Shown: positions 26,233 through 39,162 of the stretch, in pieces
Layout of the letters: each line of letters begins with the position of its first letter
How positions within the stretch are numbered: position 1 is the stretch's first letter
NCBI RefSeq assembly: GCF_921293095.1
Contig: NC_060248.1
Location: 17,316,744-17,380,743, forward strand
DNA length: 64,000 nt
DNA from: Ischnura elegans
Lineage: Eukaryota; Arthropoda; Insecta; Odonata; Coenagrionidae
Reading direction: 5' to 3'
Translations under genes and position numbers: made by a program
The notes under the pieces: generated by a model
The model's database searches: none
What the model saw: only the letters and a program-made list of their open reading frames with translations
What the model was told of the DNA's origin: nothing

Positions 26233-26930
26233 TTAACCCTTTCGAGACGGCGAAGTTTTCGTCTTAGCATGACTGCTGTACTGAGCCCCAAGAGAATTCT
26301 TTCTCATGGTACGGAGCATTTTTGGAGGACATTGGTCAAAAAGGGTCTCGCGGAACCTTTTCTGACCCCTCCCCAGAGGGACTCCACATTATCTTGGACT
26401 CCGAGAATAGTTGTGCTCCCTCCTTTCCGGGTTTACCACCATACCTGCGGTATTGGTTCGCGGTCAACTTATGTATTGCATATATGTATTTAGCACATGG
26501 ATAATTGTTGCTTGCACGTAAATTGCTGACTTTGAATAGAATTCCTCATTTTTTTCTGAGCATTGTCAAATTTTAAACGAAGTTCTAAGGTCAATATTAA
26601 CGCATTTAATGCAGCAACAATTTCCATGTTGATGTTTATACAGGACTCGAGATATAAGTTAATATTTATCATAGAATTTTGTTTAAAAATTGTAAATGCA
26701 GCTCTAAAGACAAAGAATTCAATTCTTAGTTTATATTTCTTGAGAAAAGAACAAATATTTATTTCGAAAACTGACTGGATAAACAATTGCATGACTGTGG
26801 TCCCTTACTGCAAAGAGGGGTAATAAAAGACGAGGTGTCAGGGTACCTGCTCCTGGATTCCGAGGGTAAAGCCTAAACCCTGCAGTGTTGGGTCCCAAAA
26901 CAAAGACGTCGTACACCCGTGACCGTCATA
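26233..26930. mobile_element. piggyBac-like element, left end only
   Basis: TTAACCCTTTCGAGACGGCG interrupts the family B hAT copy, which is how TTAA-targeting MITEs with a CCCTTT start usually look. A matching right terminus is not present where expected, so the outer limit is uncertain. GC-richer blocks at 26.32-26.46 and 26.84-26.92 kb may both belong to it. No protein domain was recognised in the short open frames here. Confidence 0.45.
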
Positions 26931-27441
26931 AAATATGATTGTTAGATAATCTTTTCCCCTGAAATGTGAAATCAGCATAGTTTGGAGAGATGAAGGGCAA
27001 TTAATTGTTAGGAGTTACCTATTTTTTATGGGATGCTATTTAACGTTTGAGATGCGGAGTTTTATGTTTTCAGTTTGTTGCTGAAAAGAGAGAGAAGGGA
27101 GTTGAAATGTATGTTTCGCCTTAGTTTAGTCTAATTTTGATAAAATGATATTAAAATTATCACTTTTGCATATAATTTTAGTTCTATATGCCTTGTAATT
27201 TCGTTGTGTTTGGATGTCATTTGTATGAAATCGTATTTCCAAATTTCATTTTATGACTTGCTGCTATTTTATTTTTAAATTTTGTTGTTTCTTTAAATTT
27301 AGCTTTTGGAAATCCCTGCAGGTTTATGCTTTTAAAGATAATATTTACTGCCATACCAACTTAAGGTTCAACATTTTTATTGATTGAAATTTTTATTTCC
27401 ATTACACACATTTAATCCTTATACTGCCAGAAGTCAATAAA

Positions 27442-27535
27442 TATACCTTTTTGCACTCAAGTGTAGGTCTAAAGTACCAGACAATATGTATACCTTTTTG
27501 TACCCATGTGTAGGCCTAAAGTGTCACACAATATA
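27442..27535. repeat. Two-copy tandem repeat, 47 bp period
   Basis: The unit TATACCTTTTTG(C/T)AC...GTGTAGG(T/C)CTAAAGT occurs at 27442 and again at 27489, with several mismatches. No gene overlaps. Confidence 0.65.
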
Positions 27536-27990
27536 CCAGATATACCACTTGTTGAACTGGCTCAAATGCTTGCGTACATAATCAGGGCAAGGGTGGGTGC
27601 AATCTCGGGCAAACAAGGAACTTGGGCTTGGGTCAATCATATTTTGTGCTTGCCCAGTCTCTTGCAGTGTAAAATGTATCTTGTGCTTCCTGTGCATTGG
27701 AGGCCCTAGATATTATAATTATTTTTTCTCTTTCTGGTCCTCTATTAAGAGGGATGAATTCAATTTTAGCTGCATCTCCTTGTCACCTTTACTTTGAAAG
27801 TGTTTTACAGATCATTGTAGATTTCCATGGAGTATGTAAGGAGCATACTGGTAGCCTCCCCTTCCTTCATGTACTTCCCTCTTCAATTCACAATGGGGCC
27901 TACTGCCTTTCATTCTATCCATAAAATCCCATTCTCTTCCTTCCTCTCCCTTGTTTACCCTAAATTCTACCCTCTAACGCTAGTTTCCTA

Positions 27991-28292
27991 CAGGGGTGCA
28001 GCTAAGAATTAAGGCTAGGGGGGGGTTTTATGTGCAACTAAAATTTATGGGTGTGGGGGTATTGCATACCTGCCAGGGTAAGCAGGAGTTGCGGGGGCCC
28101 TCCTTCAGAAAATTTTAAGAATAAAGGTTCAAAATGGCGAGTTTGACGGCTTTGTGAGGGATATTTCGTTAATCCTAAGACTATTCTGTAAGTAATACTG
28201 ATCCAATTAAGTAAAATGGATTAAACTTAAAAATTTCTCTGAGCTCTGGGGGGGGTTTTATCCTTCAAAACCTCCCCCTCGCTGCACCACTG
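27991..28292 (+). mobile_element. hAT-type MITE family A, copy 1
   Basis: Starts CAGGGGTGCAGCTAAGAATT and ends GCTGCACCACTG. The 8 bp flanks GTTTCCTA and GTTTCCAA match at 7 of 8 positions, the duplication size expected for hAT. The internal core (AAAATGGCGAGTTTGACGG..., then ATTAAACTTAAAAATTTCTC) is shared by all six copies in this window. Non-coding. Confidence 0.85.
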
Positions 28293-28342
28293 GTTTCCAA
28301 CACCCCCACAAGCCCTGCTAAGCTGATGCTGCATCCCTACTA

Positions 28343-29582
28343 ACAATGGGAGTGTCACAAAAGTGGGTCTCAGATTTCAACCAAACTTTGTGGTGTTGTA
28401 GTCCATCGGGAGCTGTCCACGAATCACCCCCTTATGGGGTTAAATAGCCAATAATTTAACGCAGTTAAACATTTGCAGGTGTAATCTATTCCTTTGAGAT
28501 TGCATTCCCTCATTGCCTGGTGTAGTCTATTGAAACTAGTTGATATGGTACGGGATTACCATGCTGGAGGTCCTAGGATCGAGTCTCCGCATAGTCTAAT
28601 TTTTTTTCAGTTGTTATTTTTTATTTTTCTTTAACAAAACTCTGCAATTTGAACATTATTTTATCGATTTTCCCCGTAAATTTTATTTTTATGCAAGGAA
28701 TTTTTTTTATCCACGTGCATTATACCTAAAATCATGTTATTTCCGTGTCGCAACACAAAGCATTTTTTTACGATACACATTCACTAGGTTTCCTTTTGTG
28801 TTGAAATAATATTTACGGTACCAACGGTATATATTCGGGAACCCCTTGTCACAGATGGCTTGTATGCAGTTGAGTGACCGCTCGCTGAAAAGATGGTTTA
28901 CCGACCCCATCTTTGAAAGAACACTTACCTCCCCGTATACCGTTGGTTAATTTTGCTTTCACTATCACGGCAAGAGAATGATCGATTCTTATGGATATCA
29001 CATACGCCTAGCTTCCCAGCTAAATTATTACTTTCCTACCCCGCTGTGCTGAAATTTCAGCTAATAAAAGCAATCGTATTCTTGAAATAAAATTGGCAAT
29101 TTTAAAATATGAGTCTTTAATATGATATTTCAACACGAATAGGAAACCAAGTGAATGTGTATCGTAAAAAAATGCTTTGTGTTGCGACACGGAAATAACA
29201 TGATTTTAGGTATAATGCTAGTGGATAAAAAAATTCCTTGCATAAAAATAAAATTTACGGGGGAAATCGATAAAATAATGTTCAATTGCAGAGTTTTGTT
29301 GGAAAAAAATAAATACTGAAAAAAATTAGCCAATACGGAGACTCAAACCTGGGATCTCCGGCGTGGTAATCCCGTACCGTATCGACTAGACCACGCCAGG
29401 CAATGAGGGAAATGCGATCTCAAAGGAATAGATTACACCTGCAAATGTTTAACTGCGTTTTTTGTTTAAACTATTGGCTATATAATCCCTTAAGGGGATG
29501 ATTCGTGGACAGCTCCCGATGGTCTACAATACCACAAAGTTTGGTTGAAATCTGAGACCCACTTTTGTGACACTCCCCTTGT
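28343..29582. mobile_element. Foldback element with tRNA-like arms
   Basis: Two arms of about 465 bp (28343-28812 and 29119-29582) are inverted copies of each other around a roughly 306 bp spacer. The outer ends read GGGAGTGTCACAAAAGTGGG and its complement. Each arm contains a tRNA-like module: the right arm, on the minus strand, has an A-box-like TGGTCTAGTCGA and a B-box-like GGTTTGAGTCTCC; the left arm has the diverged equivalent on the plus strand. The two modules point toward each other across the spacer. No coding capacity and no clear target duplication. Confidence 0.75.
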
Positions 29583-30646
29583 ACGTACATTCTCAAATCA
29601 TTATACCCTATCACCTTATCCTGGGGAGAATTAGTTCACTCACCCTTCCAGAAGTGTGACACCAAGCCTTCAGGAATTTGCTGCCAAAGTGTTCATGAGC
29701 CACTGGGAAACCGTTTCTGAAATATGTTTTGGCCCAATGATACATTACATATCATTTAAATAGAGCTGTTTGGGAGGCGTTCTGCAGTTCTTCAGGTGGT
29801 GTTAAAGAAGCATTCTTGAACTGTACAGGAAGTGTTCAAGTAATTGTTCAGGTGCTGCTGAAGTTTTCATTAACTGTTTGCAAAGTTTAGCTTGGCTTGA
29901 TCAAAGTGTTACAATCTGCTGAATTTGCATTGTTCCAAGAACGCAGTCTTACTGCTGGGAAAGCATTATCATGCCGTTTTTCAATCAATGTCAATGTGAA
30001 TACATATTATATTCATAAATACTACAAGGATAATTTAAGCCCATATCATTAATACTTCAGCAATAATTTTCACTCTGAAGCCTGATGCATGTAATCAGTT
30101 ATAGTATTTTAGAATTCTAGAGCTGAATGGAATCAATGGCAATATCCCATCAAAATATTTCTTTTCAGATATCATGAGATTTTCATTTTATTGTGTACCT
30201 ATGCTAAAAGTGGAAAAATCTTGAGTATATCATATGAATCTCAGCGTTTGTGGAAGGTAGTGAGCTTACTTGCTTCCAATGCACACAAAATGTAATGCTT
30301 TTTAAAAAGAAAATCTCTTTTTTATGCAGTCCAAATTAGAGATATGCCCTTACTCTAATATACCTATCTATTGATTATATGATATCTTTTGATATGCTCT
30401 TTATTTAATAGATGCTCTGAATTTGAATTTTGATGCATTTTAAGCTGGGCTGCATAGATTTTTAAGGTCCCTATGGGTGTGGCTGGAGCCAGAAAATTGT
30501 TTTCAAAGTGGAGGGAAATTGGAAGTACATTTGGCAAATGGGATGCGTTTCAGGGGGAATCATTCGGAGAAAGTTTATATAATGAAGACTATTGGTATTA
30601 AAAATTATTGAGGGGGGAGGGGGAGTTTCTGAAACCCCCTATGGAT
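29583..30646. other. Spacer, no gene recognised
   Basis: AT-rich sequence. Around 30.48-30.64 kb a G-run/C-run segment resembles a worn hAT-type MITE, but the ends cannot be placed. Confidence 0.4.
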
Positions 30647-30672
30647 CAGTGGCAGATTATGAGGGGATCTCA
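30647..30672. mobile_element. Left end of hAT-like element C (split)
   Basis: CAGTGGCAGATTATGAGG is the left terminus of a small element. Its remainder and its inverted right end lie 16.7 kb away (47403-47781), because the palindrome-rich tandem pair inserted here at a CA dinucleotide. Confidence 0.6.
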
Positions 30673-33600
30673 CCCAGATAACACAAAACATGTAATACAG
30701 CTGTATTACATGCATTATACATGGTGTATAGCTGATGTATACATCTGTAATACAGCTGTATTACACGTGTAAAAGTAGCTCAAAAGTCCTGCCATACAGC
30801 TGTAATACACGTGTATTACAGCTGTACATGTACATATACTGCTAATATACATGTGTATTACAGCTGTATATGTACATATACACATGTATTACAGCTGTAT
30901 ATGTACATATACACGTGTATTACAGCTGTACATGTACATATACACATGTATGTAGCTGTATATCCGATGTATGGATACATCTAAATTATGTTTCTTGCTC
31001 AATAGTATTCATTAGCTGATCTCATTATCTTAAACATGCTGATTCCTCTAATATTAGCTGCTCTGGGAATTAATAGAAGAATTTTCTCTGACTTATAAAT
31101 GCAGTCAATGGAAAAATTACTAATCTGACTAAACCTTACTTATGCTCTGTATTTCTAATTTCACTTGATCACACATCATCTTACCATAGCTACTCTAAGT
31201 AGCAGCTGTACTAGTTCAAATGCAGAGGCCCTCAATCTTCATTGACAAAACGTGATGGCCCTCAAAACCTGAAGATCGAACATCATTGAGAATATAAAAT
31301 GGACAGCCAGAAACAAATTTTACAGAGTAGTAAAAAAGGAGGACCATATAAGATACCAGAGAGGAATAAAATGGATTGGAAAAACCCTGAGTGCATGAAT
31401 AGCAAGATTGAAGGGAAAATGGAACAGTTCTCAATGGAAAACATTTTATGAAGTTCACAGATAAAAGAAAGGGAAGTACATAGGATGAGTTATCAAGCAG
31501 TGCGGACTAGCACAGGGAAGAGTGGAGGTTAGGACAATGAAGTAATCAATCCTAGCAATTCCTGACCAATGACAAAGTGAATGTCGTGCTGGGAATCCTG
31601 AATTCCATGAGAAAGGAATGCATCCAATAACCATTTGTAATGCAAATTAAGAATATAGTGAAGACAAAAAATTCCTTCATTTAAAATTATCATTTAATGC
31701 ACAATATGTACATCATTAAATATAACAGGAACTATACAAATTCTTTCATATAAAATTATCATTTAATGTACAATGTCCACATTATTAAATATCACACAAA
31801 TTGTGCATATTCTGTCATTCGAAAATTTTCAATTAATTTAAAGTTCATTATATACTGAAGTAGGTACATCATTAGAGTCTTGGCTTCCGGGCATTCCTCC
31901 GCATTGAGTTGTCCATAGGTGACGACAGTTTCTCCAGCCATCCTGCTGGCATCTTCAGGTCAGAAGTAGCAATGCATAAAATTGGGAACCTGCATTCGCA
32001 GCAACAACATGCAAGTGATCATGCAAATCAAATTTATTAATGCATACCAATGGTAAACATAACTAATCACTAGAATATAGGATCAATGCAAAATGAAATG
32101 GCAGAAAATCCCCCTACAAGGAAGGATAAACACCATAAATGGATTTAGGAGTACAATATCAAAGGTTTATCACAACATGTCGCTAAGAAATGCCTTAAGA
32201 AGTTTTAATTGCACATGAAATCTCCAAAATATCATTAAAACGATAATATTTTCACACAACACCACATCAGGTCTTGAATAAGTTATATCTAACCATTAAC
32301 AATAAGCTTCCACTCTTCACAATCACTATTTACATGGCATTTATAAAAGCACACTTAAACACATAGGCTTAGTAAAAGGAAATCTATAAGTAAAACAATA
32401 AGTCCTAGAAAAATATACACTGACAATAACGTTTTGAAATATAATGATAAACGAAGAAATAATGAAAAACTCCTAGTTTTCCAAAGCCATATTTTTATAA
32501 TGACTCTACATTTTTAGGCATGAATGGCACCGTCCTCTTTGATAATCACTGAAACCATTTTTAAAAAACCTAATTAACTGTAAAATTTCAAATCTTACAA
32601 TTAGTTACTATGCTCGAATACGTACCACAAGTAATTATTCGGCCAAAGATGTTGAAATTTCAAGTACACAGGAGCAGACAGCAGCATCAGCCCTGGGCCA
32701 CGACAAAATTTCGGTGTTGATGTATTTTTCCGTTTTAACCAGCCGAAGGAATGTAATCCTATTAATACAAAACTGGAATTAAAAAATTCGGAATGAATCA
32801 AGGAAAATATTCGTCGCAAAAGCGACTCGTCGAGATTTTCATTGCATCTTAAAATTTAGCATTCATACTACTTCGAAATATGATAGTCAATCTTCTCATG
32901 AACAACACACAAATAAAGCGATGAAAAGCGAAGTTTCATCCATTAATATGTATCGGGATATGCATATTCTAGTCAAAAAACGTAATTGCCTTTATTTGTT
33001 GTAAATAACCGAAAGATTACTTCATACCGGCATTGACACAAACAAATATTTTTATTGAATACAAAAGTAGCATCATTAAAAAGTTATTGTTACACTTTCT
33101 GGTACTTAGTAAACACTACGACAATCATCTCAGCAACCTAGACTAAATATTGTATTTTAATCACAAAATTTCACACATTCTATTGATGAATAGAAAACAA
33201 AGAAGCATTAAAACACTCGTCAAGAACCTTGCCGGATTATCTGAACCGGAATACATTTTTAAAAATTACTACTTGTGCACAGTTCAAACCAAATGATTGA
33301 AATACGTGGATCAACACTATTAAAAATTTAAGGTAATTGTATTCAAGGAACCATTATGTGTAGAAAAACTTACCTCACGCAAGCGGGAAGACGTTGTCGG
33401 GTGCCACTTGTCCCTGCGGCATATTTGAAGCCATTTCGCTCTTCTCTCAGTATTTTGAGGGAAACTAAAATTTTTAAACACGTCCTTGGTGCTAATGGAG
33501 CAATTAGGAGCCGAACTACAACATATTGTGCCGTATTTCTTCTACAATTAACGGAAAATCTTGCCGAGCAACAGCCGGCCACATTAACTTTCACAACGTA

Positions 33601-34187
33601 AACAACGAGTGCGGAGAAAAAAAGAGGACTAATAATAATATGGCGATTGAGCGCAGGAGGCCATGGCGCAGGATAGTACGTTAAGCATATTAATTAACAA
33701 CAAAACATTACCATCAGCGTTCATAATTAAATATGGGTTCCAAAAAGGGTACCGGCATTTTAAATACAATTATAGATCGAAAATAAATCCTATTATGAAA
33801 TGATTATTACCTGAATATTTGTTCAAGAATATTAGAGGCGATGATGACTTCATACTCGTGTAATTCAGCTGTATTTGTACATATGTAAAAATACACATGT
33901 AATACAGCTGTATAAATACATATGTATAATTGGTGTATACGTACAGCTGTATTACATATGTACATTATTTCCACATGTAGAAATACACGAAAAATACATG
34001 TGTAATACAGCTGTATAGATAAATATGTATATATGTATAACTGGTGTATTCTTACAGCTGTATTACATGTGTATCATTTCCACATGTAAAAATACGCGAG
34101 TAATACATGTGTAATACAGCTGTATAGATACATATGTATAACTGGTGTATTCTTACAGCTGTATTACAGAAGTGTGTGTTATGTGGG
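30673..34187. mobile_element. Palindrome-rich element P, copy 1 (3.5 kb, uninterrupted)
   Basis: Inverted ends: CCCAGATAACACA on the left, and TGTGTTATGTGGG closing the right. Both subterminal zones (30673-30966 and about 33868-34187) are arrays of short palindromes, chiefly TACAGCTGTA, ATACACGTGTAT and TATGTACATA. The 2.9 kb body is AT-rich and is repeated with only scattered differences in copy 2. Dinucleotide CA stands at 30671-30672, 34188-34189 and 47401-47402, consistent with a CA target duplication shared between the tandem copies. No transposase was recognised. The superfamily is undecided. Confidence 0.75.
31872..33594 (-). other. Possible three-exon open frame inside element P copy 1
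   Basis: On the minus strand an ATG frame (33594-33374) ends at a good donor (GAG|GTAAGT) in phase 2. An acceptor TTTTTTAATTCCAG at 32773 opens a second frame (32772-32626), entered in phase 2 and ending TTGTG|GTACGT in phase 2. An AG at 31990 opens a third (31989-31872) that ends at a stop. The phases fit throughout, and the same signals exist in copy 2 (46807-46587, about 38745-38598, about 37961). Against it: the amino-acid differences between copies are mostly replacements rather than silent, the third acceptor has a weak pyrimidine tract, and the third block resembles a common retroelement 3' word. No known domain. It may be a captured host gene fragment or chance. Confidence 0.25.
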
Positions 34188-34542
34188 CACCCAGATAACA
34201 CAAAACATGTAATACACCTGTAATACAGCTGTATTACATGCATTATACATGGTGTATAGCTGATGTATACATCTGTAATACAGCTGTATTACACGTGTAA
34301 AAGTAGCTCAAAAGTCCTGCCATACAGCTGTAATACACATGTATTACAGCTGTATTTTTCTGGGAAATACAGCTGTAATACACGTGTATTACAGCTGTAT
34401 ATGTACATATACAGCTAATATACATGTGTATTACAGCTGTATATGTACATATACACGTGTATTACAGCTGTATATGTACATATACACGTGTATTACAGCT
34501 GTACATGTACATATACACATGTATGTAGCTGTATATCCTATG

Positions 34543-36918
34543 AGGCCTATTACGAACGGCTTACCGCATGCGGTGAGATACCGCCTGCGGTATCATACCG
34601 CCCCGAAGCGCGTTTACCGCCCCCGAGCGATTACGAGTGGCCACCGGTCGGTATCATACCACGGCTTAGGGGTCGGTATGATACCACGGCCAGCTACCCC
34701 GGTGGTGAGATACCGACCCCCTAATGGCGGACGTCTGTTTACATTTTTCGGGTCGAGTTGGCGTTTTTAAAACAAAATATCCGACGATAGAAACTCGGAA
34801 GCTATCACATTTTGTGTTATTTATAATATTAATGTCTGAGTAAGCGTATAAAATACAAAACTGGAGCCGACTGGAGCAGTTGAACAAAAAAAGTATAATA
34901 CCCATATAACAACAACGTTGTAGCCGTCTGAGATGAGAGAGCCACGGCCGTAGGAGATGGATACGTTGATTGTAAGTTGACCCTCATTCATTTATTTAAT
35001 TAGAACAATTTGGATGTTTTTTAATGTCCGCAATGTTTTTATATGCAATAAAATCTTCCATTTCTTCATAGGTGCCGGAAAATTCGTCGTTAAGGACTGC
35101 CTGTGCTTGTATTGTATGGTGAATACAGCTGTTGCTCGCCGCTTGGAGATTTCTACGAACATCTTTTGTGGCAAAATATTATTTTTTCAACGTGACAACT
35201 TCTTGTATTGCAAGGTGAATACTACTTTTGCTCGCTGCTTGGAGATTTCTACGAACATCTTCTGTGCCAAAGTAGTGTTATTTTCAACGTTATAACTGCT
35301 TGAATAGTGAGGTGAATGTAACTTTTGCTCACTGCTTGGAGATTTCTACGAACATGTTTTGTTTCAAAATAGTGTTATTTTCAATGTGACAACTACCGTT
35401 AATCACAGTACCAGTGGTTGTAATGCACAAAGTTTGACGAGGTTGACAAACATCTGCCAGGAGCTGTAGTTATCACTGTTCCATTGTGGTTGGTTTTTAA
35501 ACAGTGGTTTACGCTATCGAGAAGTGTCTGATAGTAATGTAAAGATTGTCAGTGGCGTTTATACCTTCGTCATTCACCGCAGAGATAACATTTCACGATC
35601 AATCTATCAAGTTCAAAGTCATGTGTGAAATTTGTTTATATACTATAGTATATCAATTTCGTACCAAGGAATTGTAGTGAGAAAAGTCACCTGTGCCACT
35701 TGCGTGGGATAATGTGAGGCTTAAAATCAGTGATTATATAGTTGTTTTCATCATAGCGAGCTCTTGATTGTAATGTTTACGTGATGAATATAAGAATGGT
35801 AGTGACTTCCAGTTTTTTATGATCGTATTTGCCTGTTTACCATTATTTATAATGGTGTGAGCTTGTATCGATTGTGGATTTTACCTGAAATATTGAAATA
35901 AGTTGTAGCCTGTGTGTGTGATTGCCGAGGAACCGATTCGCGATCTCACATGTTTATTGTGGGCAGACTGTTTTGCTGTGGTTGTGTACCCGTGATTAAA
36001 CCAAAGAAATGGTGAAACTCTGTCACATTATTTTGAAATAAAATTTTATTTTAACCAGAAGTGAATATCTTGTGTTTTTTAATTCTCCATTGCTTTTCAT
36101 AGATAGCAGCCAAAAAGTTATTTTTCATTATTTTTAAAAGTGCCTTTCTTGTTCTCTGAATTTGCATTAGGTTTCCAAACCCCGTTACTAACACGAAAGG
36201 AATGCAGAAGGAATGCAATGACAAACAGATATTTTGTCATTTCACAGATGTTGAGTGTCATATTGTCTGTGATTAAGGCTCTCCAGCTAAGTATTCGTGG
36301 TGGATTTTCATATATTTTTTAAGAATGGACATTTCGGTCAAAGCTCTAATGGAATTGGTGGTTCACCTTGCCCGTTGGCCCTAAAAGTACTTCTATCGTA
36401 ATTTTTCGATGGTCTGCCACGCAATTTGTCACTACCTGCGTCTGCTCATACGTGATTTTTCTATGATATCTTCCGCAAGTCACTGCTAATTATTGTTTTA
36501 TTCAACTTTTTATCCTATAAGTAAGAATTGAGGAGCAAAATTCGTTCATTTGTCAAACTTTTAAGGTGAATTAACGAAGAACACATCCTTATTAATCCAT
36601 AAATACCACTAATTGTCTTTATCGACTGCCAACAACTCTTGCCGAAATATTCGTCTGCTAGGAACAGTTGCCGCGGAATTGGAACACCGCACGCCCTTGC
36701 CATTGGCTACACCATTTTCGGGCTGAAGGAGCTCAGAATTTTTCATACAAACGTCACTTCCGCCGCATCGCTCCTTACCGACCCCCTGACACGTACTCTC
36801 CGCCCGGCGGTGACTTGCCGACCGTCCCATTCGTAATCGCAAGGGGCGGTATGATACCGTATACCGAACGAAAACTCCGCCCGGCGGTAGCGTACCGCCC
36901 GCTCGTTCGTAATAGGCC
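34543..36918. mobile_element. GGCC-ended element with minisatellite core, 2.4 kb
   Basis: Termini GGCCTATTACGAACG (left) and its complement (right). The flanking CCTATG at 34537-34542 and 36919-36924 indicates a 4-6 bp target duplication, depending on whether two terminal bases belong to the element. The empty site is visible in copy 1 near 30966 (ATATCCGATGTATGG). Subterminal zones are GC-rich and full of GGTATNATACC and CCGC...GCGG palindromes. No transposase frame. Confidence 0.75.
35115..35385 (+). repeat. Three-copy tandem repeat, ~96 bp period
   Basis: The word GGAGATTTCTACGAACAT recurs at 35145, 35241 and 35338, each inside a longer matching unit (GGTGAATA...TTGCTC...CTTGGAGATTTC...TTTTCAA). 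The units differ by scattered substitutions. It lies in the core of the GGCC-ended element. Confidence 0.75.
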
Positions 36919-39162
36919 CCTATGTATGGATACATCTAAATTATGTTTCTTGCTCAATAGTATTCATTAGCTGACCTCATTATCTTAAACATGCTGATTC
37001 CTCTGATATTAGCTGCTCTGGGAATTAATAGAAGAATTTTCTCTGACTTATAAATGCAGTCAATGGAAAAATTACTAATCTGACTAAACCTTACTTATGC
37101 TCTGTATTTCTAATTTCACTTGATCACACATCATCTTACCATAGCTACTCTAAGTAGCAGCTGTACTAGTTCAAATGCAGAGGACCTCAATCTTCCTTGA
37201 TAAAACGTGATGGCCCTCAAAACCTGAAGATCGAACATCATTGAGAATATAGAATGGACAGCCAGAAACAATAAATTTTACAGAGTAGTAAAAAAGGAGG
37301 ACCATATAGGGTACCAGAGAGGAATAAAATGGATTGGACAAACCCTGAGTGCATGAAGAGCAAGATTGAAGGGAAAATGGAACAGTTCTCAATGGAAAAC
37401 ATTTTATGAAGTTCACGGATAAAAGAAAGGGAAGTACGTAGGATGAGTTATCAAGCAGTGAGGACTAGCACAGGGAAGAGTGGAGGTTAGGACAATGAAG
37501 TAGTCAATCCTAGCAATTCCTGACCAATGACAAAGTGAATGTCATGCTGGGAATCCTGAATTCCATGAGAAAGGAATGCATCCAATAACCATTTGTAATG
37601 CAAATTAAGAATATAGTGAAGACAAAAAATTCCTTCATTTAAAATTATCATTTAATGCACAATATGTACATCATTAAATATAACCGGAACTATACAAATT
37701 CTTTCATATAAAATTATCATTTAATGTACAATGTATGCATTATTAAATATCACGCAAATTGTGCATATTCTGTCATTCGAAAATTTTCAATTAATTTAAA
37801 GTTCATTATATACTGAAGTAGGTACATCATAAGAGTCTTGGCTTCCGGGCATTCCTCCGCATTGAGTTGTCCATAGGTGACGACAGTTTCTCCAGCCATC
37901 CTGCTGGCATCTTCAGGTCAGAAGTAGCAATGCATAAAATTGGGAACCTGCATTCGCAGCAACAACATGCAAGTGATCATGCAAATCAAATTTATTAATG
38001 TATACCAGTGGTAAACATAACTAATCACTATAATATAGGATCAATGCAAAATGAAATGGCAGAAAATCCCCCTACAAGGAAGGATAAACACCATAAATGG
38101 ATTTAGGAGTACAATATCCTAGGTTTATCACAACATGTCGCTAAGAAATGCCTTAAGAAGTTTTAATTGCACATGAAATCTCCAAAATATCATTACAACC
38201 ATAATGTTTTCACACAACACCACATCAGGTCTTGAATAAGTTATATCTAACCATTAACAATAAGCTTCCACTCTTCACAATCGCTATTTACATGGCATTT
38301 ATAAAAGCACACTTAAACACATGGGCTTAATAAAAGGAAATCCATAAGTAAAACAATAAGTCCTAGAAAAATGTATATGAAAAATATACACTGACAATAA
38401 CGTTTTGAAATTGAAATGATGTACGAAGAAATAATGAAAAACTCCTAGTTTTCCAAAGCCATATTTTTTTAATGACTCTAAATTTTAAGGCATGAATGGC
38501 ACCGTCCTCTTTGATAATCACTGAAACCATTTAAAAAAAACCTAATTAACTGTAAAATTTCAAATCTTAAAATTAGTTACTAAGCTCGAATACGTACCAC
38601 AAGTAATTATTCGGCCAAAGATGTTGAAATTTCAAGTACACAGGAGCAGACAGCAGCATCAGCCCTGGGCCACGACAAAATTTCGGTGTTGATGTATTTT
38701 TCAGTTTTAACCAGCCGAAGGAATGGAATCCTATTAATACAAAACTGGAATTAAAAAAATTGGAATGAATCAAGGAAAAGATTCTTCGCAAAAGCGACTG
38801 GTCGAGATTTTAATTGCATCTTAAAATTTAGCATTCATACTACTTCGAAATATGATAGTCAATCTTCTCATGAATAACACACAAATGAAGCAATGAAAAG
38901 CGAAGTTTCATCCATTAATATGTATCGGGATATGCAGATTCTAGTCAAAAAACGTAATTGCCTTTATTTGTTGCAAATGACCGTAAGATTACTTCATACC
39001 GGCATTGACACAAACAAATATTTTTATTGAATATAAAAGTAGCATCATTAAAGTGATTGTTACACTTTCTGGTACTTAGTAAACACTACGACAATCATCT
39101 CAGCAACCCAGACTAAATATTGTATTTTAATCACAAAATTTCACACATTCCATTGATGAATA

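Noticed and set aside
30673-34540. Regularly spaced short repeats resembling a CRISPR array
   Set aside because: Units are palindromes of variable spacing at the ends of a transposon in a eukaryotic genome, with no constant repeat/spacer period.
34339-34770. Tyr/Ile/Cys-rich frames on both strands
   Set aside because: They are translations of the TACAGCTGTA/ACACGTGT palindrome array, not genes.
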